A stretch of DNA of 53,447 bases from an uncultured Anaerotruncus sp. (lineage in GTDB: Bacteria; Bacillota; Clostridia; Oscillospirales; Acutalibacteraceae): NCBI GenBank assembly GCA_900539775.1, contig UQDL01000010.1, positions 1 through 53,447 of the forward strand, read 5' to 3'. A model generated the notes under the pieces. That model saw nothing but the letters and a program-made list of their open reading frames with translations. It had not been told where the DNA came from and did not search any database. Position numbers and translations under genes: made by a program. How positions within the stretch are numbered: position 1 is the stretch's first letter; each line of letters opens with the position of its first letter. Below are positions 1-7,907 of the stretch, one piece after another.

Positions 1-3000
1 TATAATTATCAAAATCATATCCTGCATATGTTTTTCCGTTTACCTGCACATCGGTTGTAACACCAATTCCCTTAACGGCAGTTCTTACAGCTTCAACATT
101 ATAAGCATCAGCATTAAGACCTGCAACCTTAGAAACATTTGCATCATAAACGCTTGAATCTGCAACACCCTTCTTGAATGCTGCCAAAGCATTTACAATT
201 GCATTTTTCTGATTATCAATAAGGCTCTGCTGTGAATCCGGAACGCTCTTTTGCTTTTCTGCAGTGTAATTATAGAAATCAATTGCAGAGATTGCAGTGT
301 TAAGAGCATTAAGAGCTGCAGCAGAATATTTCACATTACCGTTTGCTGCATCTGCAAGAGCTGTTTCAAGTTCTGCCTTAGCAGAGTTGAATTCTGCCCA
401 ATTAGCCTGCGTATAAAGAAGCTGACCGCAGACATCGCACTTACTGTCGCCGTTTGCATCGGTACAATTTACGATTTCATCAACATCGCCGCGTTCGCAG
501 TAACGATGATGTGTTGCACCGTCTTTATTTGAATCATTGTGAATAAGATGGCCGAGTGCCTGAATTTCAACATTGATTTCGTTGCCGCAAACAGAACAAA
601 TTCTGTGATCACGACCTGCTGTTGTGCAAGTTGCTTCAAGATTGTCTGCCTGAACAATATAGTTATGAGAGCCTTCTGCAGTGTTGAAGGTAAGGCCGTT
701 CATAGCATTATCAAGATTATCTTTTCTTGCTTGACATTCTGCAAGAATTTGATCATTGCTCATTGTAGCATAATCAAGATCTGCCTTAGCTGCCGAATAA
801 GCAGCAACATAAGCTGCCCAGCTTTCGGGTGTGTAGCAATTGAAAGCATTTGACTGTGCTGCAGTTGCAATAGCATCGGCTCTTGCAAGAGATTCATAAA
901 GATCTGAAATATCAAGAACAGTTACGGTTTGCTTAGCATCACTGTTCATACGGTTGAATGTTTCGAAATTGCTTCCGATACCCGTATATGCCTGCCAACC
1001 TTCTGCAAGGTCGGGAGTTACGAACTGAGCGGATTTGATGCCGCCGAGGTCATTAACCTGAACGGTTGTGGTGCCGTAAATAACACCGTCTGAGCTTGCT
1101 TCAAGCTTAAGGCTGTTTTTATCCATCTCATACTTATCCTGCTTAGCTCTCATAAGAAGAGAATGATAAGTATAAGTGCTGTCTACATTATTCATAGCGA
1201 TACCGCCGTCACGCCATTTTACGGACATTACACCGTAATCATAAGCGGGAGCTGTATCTTGGCCGTAATCGCCGAAGCCGAGAACAAACCACTGAATCGG
1301 ACGGTTTTTAGCCCAGTTATAATAATCGTTTCTTACGCTGAGATCATACTCTGTGTTGAACGAAGTTGAGCCGGTAACAGTTTTGAAATAGGTGATTGAT
1401 GTTATCTGGCCGTTAAGATAGCTGTGAACATTATTCTTATCAACACCGCCTGTGTTGCCTGTTGTTCTGTTTACGACTGTGCCGTTTTTAATTGCAGCAA
1501 AGCCATTGAGCTGCAAATTATCAAACGCATCATAAGCATTTTTAAGTTGAGCGGTGTATTGGCCGATTATATCGGCTTCTGTTGTGAAAGTAAGATTGGG
1601 AAGAGTGTTAACAAACGCAGTTGTTGTTGCCAACACATCTGCAGCCGAAGTATAGTCCTTATACATAGCGGAATCAAATGCCGAAGTATAAGTTATCATA
1701 TCTTTATATGAATTGTAGCCGCCATGAACGAACACCTTAGTGTCTGAAGATATTCTGAGCCCTTCCCAAGCAGATTTAACACTTGCAAGGGTGGCATTAT
1801 AGATTGCCAAATTCTCTTCGTTTTCAACAAGTGTGATACCAAGAGTGTAGTCGCCTTCATTATAAAGCTTAAGAGCTTCTGTTACTGCGCTTGAAAGTGC
1901 CTGCCAAGTTTCGGCAGTGTAATAAGCCTCTGTTAAGAAGGTGTAATCACTGAGATACTTTTTAAGAGCAGTATCATTAACCATTTTTTCATTTGTTACA
2001 AGATGGATTTTTCTGAGGTTATCGGCAACACGCTTACCGTTAGTGTCAAGCATAGTTGTGCTAAGCTGAATTGCACCGACGCTCTTATTATCGAAGAGCT
2101 CTGCAGCATTTTTATAAATTGTAACAAACTGATTCCAAGATTTTGTTGTGTATTTACCGTCTGCATTACCTGCATTATAAAGCGCAGTATACTGAACAAA
2201 AAGCTTTGCGGCATTTACATATTCTTTAACATCGAATGTTGCAGCACCGCCCAAACCGGTGATATTACCTTTAAGGTTAGTGGTAATATTTCCAAGCGAA
2301 GCAGAAAGATTAGAAACCTCTTGTGTGAGGTTTGTGCCTGTGATTGCCGCCTGAGGATTAAGGCTTGTTGCCGAATCGATATTTGCAAGTGTGCCTTTAA
2401 CTACAGACGGAGAATAAGTGAGCAATGTTGCAAAAGGAATCTTCTCAAGCTGAGTAAGAACACTCTTATAGTTTAAAACATATGTTGTTGGGATATTTTC
2501 CTTATCGGTGTTTTTACTTGTGTCTATAGTATCGGTTCTGTTTGCTTGATTGCTTTCACTGTCACTGTATACCTGGAATGAAAGGCCGTCATACTGCTTT
2601 ACAGAATCACTGCCAAAGGTTGATTCGTCACCGGCCCAATAAAGGGTGTTTGAATACCAAAACTTATCCTTTTTCTGAGAAGGTGTGCCGGCAACATCGG
2701 GGCGATATTCCATAAACGAAGTGTTTTCGGTTACATAACCCGGATCATCCGCATTGCTGTTACCGTGCCAATTATGACGAAGTTCGAAAGGAGCGGTGTT
2801 TACAGATACGCTTCTTACTCTTTCGTTGCTACTTATCCAGTTAGAAGAGGACTTTCTTGTGCGAACGGAAATAACGAATGAAGGAGTTTCGCCATCGTAA
2901 AGAAGAACTGCTTTACCGTATCTGATACCTGCTGTTACCCAAGTGTTGCCGGATACGCAAACGCCGTCGCCCTTACCGTTGATTTCTTGGAAAGGCATGC

Positions 3001-3433
3001 CCTGAATACCGCCATAGTAGAGAACATTATTAAATTCATCTCCACCGGTGAGGTTGGCAGTGGTTTTGCCTGCATCGATTTGATTATAAGTTGACTTAAA
3101 CGGAGTCCACACAGTCATCTTATCCATTTCGGTTTTAAGATTTGTGTATGCCGTGTCTATGTCGGGAAGGCTGCCAAGCTCTGCGCCTGCTTCTGTGCAG
3201 ACATAAGTTCTGTAAGCCTGATCCCAAGCGGCATATGACTTTTCAAGATTTGTGTAGATACTCTTAGAAGTGCAGCTTGATACTCTGCTTTCAAACTGCT
3301 GAATCAAAGAATAAAGATCATCGGCGGTATGAGTGCTTGCAAGAGAAGTGAACGGCATTGCCGCAAAAGTTGAGAGCACCATAACCGCTGCCAAAAAGAC
3401 TGCTAAAAGCCTTTTTGATTTCTTAGTTTTCAT
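1..3433 (-). CDS. Large secreted surface protein with FIVAR-like repeats (3' end cut by window)
   Basis: The frame is open from the ATG at 3433-3431 to base 1, at least 1144 codons, with no stop, so the C-terminus lies outside the window. AAGGAGG at 3441-3447 sets the start. The N-terminus is a classic signal peptide: lysines in residues 2-8, a hydrophobic stretch (LLAVFLAAVMVLSTFAA) and a likely cleavage site after SLA. Residues near 500 (YTAETWQAL) and 865 (YTPESWAAY, ending LDNAMNGL) resemble FIVAR three-helix repeats of Gram-positive adhesins and glycosidases. Near residues 935-1000 are Cys pairs (CSVCG) and a Ca-loop-like segment CTDANGDSKCDVCG, a pattern common in clostridial exoproteins. 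No catalytic domain was recognised in the visible part. It is exported, probably wall-bound or extracellular; function unknown. Its own promoter and a structured leader precede it. Confidence 0.85.
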   Translation of the reverse strand, partial: MKTKKSKRLLAVFLAAVMVLSTFAAMPFTSLASTHTADDLYSLIQQFESRVSSCTSKSIYTNLEKSYAAWDQAYRTYVCTEAGAELGSLPDIDTAYTNLKTEMDKMTVWTPFKSTYNQIDAGKTTANLTGGDEFNNVLYYGGIQGMPFQEINGKGDGVCVSGNTWVTAGIRYGKAVLLYDGETPSFVISVRTRKSSSNWISSNERVRSVSVNTAPFELRHNWHGNSNADDPGYVTENTSFMEYRPDVAGTPSQKKDKFWYSNTLYWAGDESTFGSDSVKQYDGLSFQVYSDSESNQANRTDTIDTSKNTDKENIPTTYVLNYKSVLTQLEKIPFATLLTYSPSVVKGTLANIDSATSLNPQAAITGTNLTQEVSNLSASLGNITTNLKGNITGLGGAATFDVKEYVNAAKLFVQYTALYNAGNADGKYTTKSWNQFVTIYKNAAELFDNKSVGAIQLSTTMLDTNGKRVADNLRKIHLVTNEKMVNDTALKKYLSDYTFLTEAYYTAETWQALSSAVTEALKLYNEGDYTLGITLVENEENLAIYNATLASVKSAWEGLRISSDTKVFVHGGYNSYKDMITYTSAFDSAMYKDYTSAADVLATTTAFVNTLPNLTFTTEADIIGQYTAQLKNAYDAFDNLQLNGFAAIKNGTVVNRTTGNTGGVDKNNVHSYLNGQITSITYFKTVTGSTSFNTEYDLSVRNDYYNWAKNRPIQWFVLGFGDYGQDTAPAYDYGVMSVKWRDGGIAMNNVDSTYTYHSLLMRAKQDKYEMDKNSLKLEASSDGVIYGTTTVQVNDLGGIKSAQFVTPDLAEGWQAYTGIGSNFETFNRMNSDAKQTVTVLDISDLYESLARADAIATAAQSNAFNCYTPESWAAYVAAYSAAKADLDYATMSNDQILAECQARKDNLDNAMNGLTFNTAEGSHNYIVQADNLEATCTTAGRDHRICSVCGNEINVEIQALGHLIHNDSNKDGATHHRYCERGDVDEIVNCTDANGDSKCDVCGQLLYTQANWAEFNSAKAELETALADAANGNVKYSAAALNALNTAISAIDFYNYTAEKQKSVPDSQQSLIDNQKNAIVNALAAFKKGVADSSVYDANVSKVAGLNADAYNVEAVRTAVKGIGVTTDVQVNGKTYAGYDFDNY

Positions 3434-3571
3434 AAAATTTCCTCCTTAAAAACTGCCATTGCGAAAGGAGCGCCGTTGCTTGCAGGCACTGACCGTTACC
3501 CGATGCCAAGCAATAAATAGATTCGCAAAGGCACTTTGCAAACGGGGACACTTTCCCGTTTATAAATCTTC
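3434..3571 (-). ncRNA. Structured 5' leader RNA of the surface-protein gene, class unknown
   Basis: From the predicted +1 (near 3571) to the ATG, about 138 nt. A three-way junction forms at the 5' end: outer stem 3519-3523 with 3565-3569, arm one 3540-3546 with 3555-3561 (7 bp), arm two 3525-3530 with 3534-3539 (6 bp). A second domain has a 7-bp closing stem, 3476-3482 with 3507-3513, around a loop containing CGGGTAACGG. The RBS follows at 3441-3447. A compact junction starting at the transcription start, ahead of a secreted-protein gene, looks like a cis-regulatory RNA. It does not fit the c-di-GMP-I consensus as I know it, and I cannot name a class. Confidence 0.5.
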
Positions 3572-3577
3572 AAACTA

Positions 3578-3606
3578 ATTCTATCATAAAGACACGAGTT
3601 CGTCAA
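3578..3606 (-). promoter_or_regulatory. Sigma-A-type promoter of the surface-protein gene
   Basis: On the minus strand TTGACG (3601-3606) is followed by a 17-base spacer and TAGAAT (3578-3583). Transcription should start near 3571, at the 5' edge of the folded leader. Confidence 0.7.
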
Positions 3607-3838
3607 CATAATTATTTAAAAAAACCTGTCTTTTTATTTACATTTTGTTTACAAATGACGAAAATAAATTTAGTATCTGATTTTATATGACACAACGGAA
3701 AAACTGTAGTATTCATACATATATTATTTTCATATATATTACATTGAAATACATTTTTAACCTCAGAAGCTGTGAGTTAAAAACAAATTACGGAAACATA
3801 GGTACTCTGCCCTGTTTACATGCAAGAATTTAAAACAA
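3607..3838. other. AT-rich intergenic spacer, no gene seen
   Basis: This spacer separates uppP from the surface-protein promoter. It is very AT-rich and has no credible ORF with an RBS. One AT-rich hairpin (3754-3765 with 3773-3783, one bulge) lacks a T-run on either strand, so it is not called a terminator. Confidence 0.6.
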
Positions 3839-4666
3839 CTATGCAAGCGCAAAATAAGCAATAACTGCTGCACCAAGTGCGATTCTATACCACCCAAATG
3901 CGGTGAAATCATGCTTTTTGATATAGTTCATTAAAAACTTAATGGCAAAAACAGAAACTGCAAAAGCAGAAACAAGGCCAACCATAAGCACAGAGATTTC
4001 AAAAGCCGAAAAAGACATTCCGAATTTAACAAGTTTCAAAGCGCTTGCGCCGAACATTACAGGAACAGCAAGGAAAAATGTATATTCCGCAGCCGCTGCT
4101 CTTGAAACACCAAGAAGCAAAGCGCCGACGATTGTTGCCCCGCTTCTTGAAGTGCCCGGAAAGACTGCCGCAATGAGCTGAAAAACGCCGATTAAAAGCG
4201 CCGTTTTATAAGAAAAATCATTTATAGAATTTATTTTAGGCTGTTTATTTTTATTTCCCTTTTCAACAACAATAAACACAACACCAAATATTATAAGCAT
4301 TGCGGCAACGGTTTGCCAATTATAAAAAAGAGCCTCAAGCTTATCATCAAAAAGCAAACCTACAATAGCGGCAGGCAAACAGGAAACAATGATTTTAAGC
4401 CACATATTCAAAGTATCTTTCCTGAGCATAAGCTTTTTATTTTCAACCCAAAACGGCATAAGCTTTTTAAAATAGAGCACAACAACAGCCATAATGGCAC
4501 CAAGCTGAATAACAACAAGAAACATACTTTTAAACTGAGCCGAAACATCCATTTTAACAAATTCATCAACAAGAATCATATGCCCTGTTGAGCTGATGGG
4601 AAGCCATTCCGTTATGCCTTCTACGATACCGAGCAGCAAGGCTTTCAACAATTCTATTATTTTCAT
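3839..4666 (-). CDS. uppP: Undecaprenyl-diphosphatase UppP (BacA)
   Basis: A 275-residue polytopic membrane protein that removes a phosphate from undecaprenyl diphosphate, recycling the lipid carrier for wall and polysaccharide synthesis; overexpression of the family gives bacitracin resistance. Both family signatures are present: EGITEWLPISSTGH near the N-terminus and PGTSRSGATI about residue 170, which supply the catalytic Glu, Ser/His and Arg. Several hydrophobic helices span the length. The longer frame opens at 4687, but the GGAGG at 4676-4680 lies inside that extension and is 9 bases before the ATG at 4666, so 4666 is the start. No clear promoter of its own and no strong terminator were seen. 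Confidence 0.95.
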   Translation of the reverse strand: MKIIELLKALLLGIVEGITEWLPISSTGHMILVDEFVKMDVSAQFKSMFLVVIQLGAIMAVVVLYFKKLMPFWVENKKLMLRKDTLNMWLKIIVSCLPAAIVGLLFDDKLEALFYNWQTVAAMLIIFGVVFIVVEKGNKNKQPKINSINDFSYKTALLIGVFQLIAAVFPGTSRSGATIVGALLLGVSRAAAAEYTFFLAVPVMFGASALKLVKFGMSFSAFEISVLMVGLVSAFAVSVFAIKFLMNYIKKHDFTAFGWYRIALGAAVIAYFALA

Positions 4667-4760
4667 AAACAAAAACCTCCAAATCAATTATCAAAAACAA
4701 AAATACATTAAGAATATGCAAAATGCGTTTGGTTAATAACAAATTTGGGTGAAATAGAAT

Positions 4761-4791
4761 AAAAAAAGAGCAAAGGACAAGCCTTTGCTCT
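4761..4791 (-). terminator. Intrinsic terminator after the epimerase-like gene
   Basis: A perfect 10-bp stem (4767-4776 with 4782-4791) with a 5-base loop is followed on the minus strand by seven T's (complement of 4761-4767). It lies 20 bases beyond the stop of the 4810-5853 gene. Confidence 0.9.
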
Positions 4792-4809
4792 TATTGCAGC
4801 GATATTAAA

Positions 4810-5853
4810 TTATTCGCCTTTCATTTCAACAAGCTTTGCCTTACCTTCATACGCAGCTTTTGAAAGAGAAATTGAATCGAAAATAGCCTTTTCTATATCA
4901 TCGGGAGTGCAGCCGAGTTCTTTGCAATCATCTGTGGGAATGAAGAGATTCATATCCATAATATCTGCAAGACCTACGGGATCAATACCTGAATCAACAT
5001 TGCGCTTTGCATAATCCTTGCGCATATGGAGACCGAAAAGCTGGAAGGTCCACTTCGGAACGCCTACGATTTTTCTATCCGGAATACCGTCCATTGCACG
5101 ATAAACTATCTTGAGGAACTTTGACCAAGTGTAGTTGTAGCAAGAAATACCGTATGCACGGAATTTGCCTTCGCCCTTGCTTGCAGCAGCGTAAGCCTGT
5201 TCTGCAGCGCCAACCATTGATTCGCCAACCTGACGAACTGTGAGCATTGCAGTGCCGCCCTTTGAATAAAGAGTGCAAGGCATTTTTTCAAATCTTTGGA
5301 GCTGCTCGATAAGGATAACCCAAACCGGCTTACGGCCCGGCTGTGTGCCGAAGATGTAAGGAAGTTCAAGAACGCCAACCTGGAAATCGGGAGAAGAATA
5401 CTTTTCGCATACATTCTCCTGATCAATACGGCTTTTGATATAAGGATGCTTTTCAGTGAGCTTCATATCGGGACGCTCTTTAGCAAGCCAAGAGAAATAA
5501 GAACCGCAAACAACAGCGCCCTTCATTCCTGCCTTTTTAGCAAGAGGCAGATATCTTTCAAGAGGAGCGATGTTATATTTATAATAATAATCATAAACAG
5601 GTGCGGGGAATTCAACTCTTTCGTCTACGCCTGTAGCGAACACGAACATATCATAACCCTTCATCATTTCAATCATTTCATCATCGGAAAGCTTATTCGC
5701 ATCCTGGAAAACGATTTCCATTTCCTTTGGCAACGGAGCGCCTTCGGGAAGCGGAGGAAGAGCAAGAGTTTTAATTTCATTTCCGCGATCAACAAAGATC
5801 TGTGCAGCAGCAGAACCGAGAAGGCCTGTACCGCCAATCATAAGAACTTTCAT
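4810..5853 (-). CDS. NAD-dependent epimerase/dehydratase family protein
   Basis: A 347-residue extended-SDR-like protein. The N-terminus MKVLMIGGTGLLGS carries the Rossmann GxxGxxG motif, and FVFATGVD follows at the end of the fourth strand, both typical of NAD(P)-dependent sugar epimerases, dehydratases and reductases. A canonical YxxxK catalytic pair is not obvious; YDYYYKYN is the nearest candidate, so the reaction is uncertain. The longer frame to 5931 is rejected: GGGGG at 5862-5866 sits 8 bases before the ATG at 5853. The gene is monocistronic, with a strong promoter (5897-5925) and its own terminator. Substrate unknown. Confidence 0.8.
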   Translation of the reverse strand: MKVLMIGGTGLLGSAAAQIFVDRGNEIKTLALPPLPEGAPLPKEMEIVFQDANKLSDDEMIEMMKGYDMFVFATGVDERVEFPAPVYDYYYKYNIAPLERYLPLAKKAGMKGAVVCGSYFSWLAKERPDMKLTEKHPYIKSRIDQENVCEKYSSPDFQVGVLELPYIFGTQPGRKPVWVILIEQLQRFEKMPCTLYSKGGTAMLTVRQVGESMVGAAEQAYAAASKGEGKFRAYGISCYNYTWSKFLKIVYRAMDGIPDRKIVGVPKWTFQLFGLHMRKDYAKRNVDSGIDPVGLADIMDMNLFIPTDDCKELGCTPDDIEKAIFDSISLSKAAYEGKAKLVEMKGE

Positions 5854-5896
5854 TTTATGTACCCCCATAAAAATTTTTATAAAAAGTTTATAATTG

Positions 5897-5925
5897 ATTA
5901 TAGCCCCATAAGCCGACAAAGTCAA
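5897..5925 (-). promoter_or_regulatory. Strong promoter of the epimerase-like gene
   Basis: TTGACT (5920-5925), 17-base spacer, perfect TATAAT (5897-5902) on the minus strand; the start codon is about 40 bases downstream of the expected +1. Confidence 0.8.
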
Positions 5926-6036
5926 CCGCACAAGGGCAAAAAAATAAAAATTTACACATTAAGGCAAGAATATTTTACCTTTTTTTACAAAAACGGTAAA
6001 TCTCAAATAAAGGCCTGATATTCTTTGCCTTTTTAA

Positions 6037-6061
6037 AGCCGGCGGGAAACACCCACCGGCT
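6037..6061 (-). terminator. Terminator of the transcarboxylase-like operon
   Basis: A 10-bp G+C-rich stem with one mismatch (6037-6046 with 6052-6061) and loop of 5, followed on the minus strand by TTTAAAAA. It lies 30 bases after the stop of the 6091 gene. The T-run is short, so termination may be partial. Confidence 0.6.
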
Positions 6062-6090
6062 GCCGTTGCTAAAGCAATTATTGAATTATA

Positions 6091-7488
6091 TTATACGGGA
6101 TGAACCTTATTTACGATATCATCATGCTTACCGTCCAAGCCATACTGCCTGTCTCTTCTTTTTTGGAAGAACTTTATTGCAACATCGCCAAACTGAGCAT
6201 ATGAAAGAACATCCTCTTCCTGCTCATAATATTCCTTAATTTCATCGCGGAATTTATCAAGCTCTGGCTTAAGAAGATCTGCCGGGCGGCAATCGATTAT
6301 CTCTTCATCGCCGCAAATTTTCTTTCTGAATTCAGGATCAATATCACAAGGAGTTTTACCGTATTTACCTGCAACCATATCCTTAAATTCTTTTGTTATC
6401 ATCTTATAGCGTTCGCCGAGAATAACATTGAATACGGACTGAGTGCCCACAATTTGCGATGTGGGGGTTACAAGCGGCGGATAACCGCTGTCTTTACGAA
6501 CACGGGGAACCTCTGCAAGCACTTCGTCAAGCTTATCTTCTTTTCCGGCTTGTTTGAGCTGATTAAGAAGATTTGAAAGCATTCCGCCGGGAACCTGATA
6601 AAGCAAGGTGTTTGCATCAACGCCAAGCATTTTGGGATTGAGAAGACCCTCTTTAATATATTTTTCACGAAGCGGAGTGAAGAAATCACGAATTTCCGTA
6701 AGCGCTTTAAGATCAAGGCCCGTATCATACTCGGTGCCCTGAAGAGCGGCAACCATTGATTCCGTTGCCGGGTGAGATGTGCCCATTGCGAGCGGGCTGA
6801 TAGCCGTGTCTATAACATCAACGCCGGCCTCAATGCCTTTGAGGTGAACCATTGATGCAAGGCCGGAAGTGTAGTGAGAATGAAGCTGAATAGGAATATT
6901 AACTGTTTCCTTAAGAGCCTTAACAAGATTATAAGTGCCGTAAGGAGTGAGCAAGCCTGCCATATCCTTAATGCAGATTGAATCTGCACCTGCATCCTCA
7001 AGCTGCTTTGCATAGTGGCAATAATAAGCCTCATCAAAAACAGGGCCTGTTGTGTAAGAAATAGCCGCCTGAACATGTCCGCCGTATTTCTTTGCCGCAT
7101 TTATTGCGGTTTCCAAATTACGAACATCGTTAAGCGCATCAAATATACGAAGAATATCAATGCCGTTATCGATACTCTTTTTTACGAAATAATCAACAAG
7201 GTCGTCTGCATAATGGCGATAGCCAAGCATATTTTGACCTCTGAAAAGCATTTGGAGCTTTGTTTTGGGACATTTTCTGCGGATGAGGCGAAGCCTTTCC
7301 CAAGGATCTTCATCAAGAAAGCGGAGGCAGGAATCAAATGTTGCGCCGCCCCAACATTCAAGAGAGTGGTAGCCGATATCATCCATTTTTTCAAGGATAC
7401 CCTCGAATTCATCCGTTCTCATACGAGTGGCAATCAAAGACTGATGCGCATCACGCAGAACGGTTTCGGTAACACCAATTTTTGCCAT
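6091..7488 (-). CDS. oadA: Pyruvate/oxaloacetate carboxyltransferase (OadA / transcarboxylase 5S type)
   Basis: 465 residues, matching the carboxyltransferase module of oxaloacetate decarboxylase alpha, the transcarboxylase 5S subunit and pyruvate carboxylase. It moves CO2 between carboxybiotin and pyruvate/oxaloacetate in a TIM barrel with a divalent metal. Visible marks: VLRDAHQSL near residue 10 (metal Asp and substrate site), CIKDMAG for the conserved active-site Lys, and LHSHYTSG for the HxH metal ligands. There is no fused biotin domain; the carrier is the separate upstream gene. AGAGGTG at 7494-7500 overlaps the carrier's stop codon, so translation is probably coupled. See the operon partners for alternative roles (decarboxylase or transcarboxylase). 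Confidence 0.85.
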   Translation of the reverse strand: MAKIGVTETVLRDAHQSLIATRMRTDEFEGILEKMDDIGYHSLECWGGATFDSCLRFLDEDPWERLRLIRRKCPKTKLQMLFRGQNMLGYRHYADDLVDYFVKKSIDNGIDILRIFDALNDVRNLETAINAAKKYGGHVQAAISYTTGPVFDEAYYCHYAKQLEDAGADSICIKDMAGLLTPYGTYNLVKALKETVNIPIQLHSHYTSGLASMVHLKGIEAGVDVIDTAISPLAMGTSHPATESMVAALQGTEYDTGLDLKALTEIRDFFTPLREKYIKEGLLNPKMLGVDANTLLYQVPGGMLSNLLNQLKQAGKEDKLDEVLAEVPRVRKDSGYPPLVTPTSQIVGTQSVFNVILGERYKMITKEFKDMVAGKYGKTPCDIDPEFRKKICGDEEIIDCRPADLLKPELDKFRDEIKEYYEQEEDVLSYAQFGDVAIKFFQKRRDRQYGLDGKHDDIVNKVHPV

Positions 7489-7499
7489 ATTGACACCTC

Positions 7500-7892
7500 T
7501 TAATTCATTGTAATGATAACCTGGCCGGCTTCAACACTGTCGCCCTTTGAAACATTTACGGAAGAAACAGTGCCTGCCTGAGGAGCAACGATTTCGTTTT
7601 CCATTTTCATAGCCTCAAGAATGCAGATAACCTCTCCCGAACTTACGGAAGTGCCAACGCTTACCTTAACGTCAAGAATTGTGCCGGGCATAGGAGCATC
7701 AACCTTAACAGCGCCCTCAGAACCTGTTGCTGCCGGCTTAGCTGCCGGAGCAGGTGCTGCTGCAGGTGCGGGAGTCGCTGCCGGAGCAGGTGCTGCTGCC
7801 TGAACGGGAGCTGCCGCAGGAGCAGCGCCGTTTGCTTCATCAACTGTTACATCATAAGCTGTGCCGTTTACGGTGATTGTGTATCTTTTCAT
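7500..7892 (-). CDS. Biotin carboxyl carrier protein (biotin/lipoyl domain)
   Basis: A 130-residue biotin carrier. A short N-terminal strand region (MKRYTITVNGTAYDV) is followed by an Ala/Pro-rich flexible linker (roughly residues 25-60) and a C-terminal biotinyl domain containing the signature EAMKMENE, whose Lys carries biotin. The layout matches the 1.3S subunit of transcarboxylase and small decarboxylase carriers. The linker comes from near-repeats of GCTGC/CCGGCAG-type codons and may vary in length between strains. GGAGG at 7901-7905 is 8 bases before the ATG. It sits between the two carboxyltransferases with gaps of 15 and 11 bases, so it presumably shuttles CO2 between them. Confidence 0.95.
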   Translation of the reverse strand: MKRYTITVNGTAYDVTVDEANGAAPAAAPVQAAAPAPAATPAPAAAPAPAAKPAATGSEGAVKVDAPMPGTILDVKVSVGTSVSSGEVICILEAMKMENEIVAPQAGTVSSVNVSKGDSVEAGQVIITMN

Positions 7893-7907
7893 TTATATAT
7901 CCTCCAA

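Noticed and set aside
251..2476. Several plus-strand ORFs of 68-157 codons opposite the surface protein
   Set aside because: They are Cys/Ile-rich, lack ribosome binding sites and lie antisense to a single open minus-strand frame with a signal peptide.
3434..3571. c-di-GMP-I riboswitch upstream of the surface protein
   Set aside because: GCAAAG and GGGTAACGG look similar at first sight, but the core order and GGTTACCG-type helix of that class are missing.
5296..6018. 240-codon plus-strand ORF opposite the epimerase-like gene
   Set aside because: No RBS or recognisable motif; it crosses the epimerase promoter and mirrors the real gene's codons.
7661..7843. Short ORFs in the Ala/Pro linker of the biotin carrier
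   Set aside because: They come from repetitive linker codons read out of frame.
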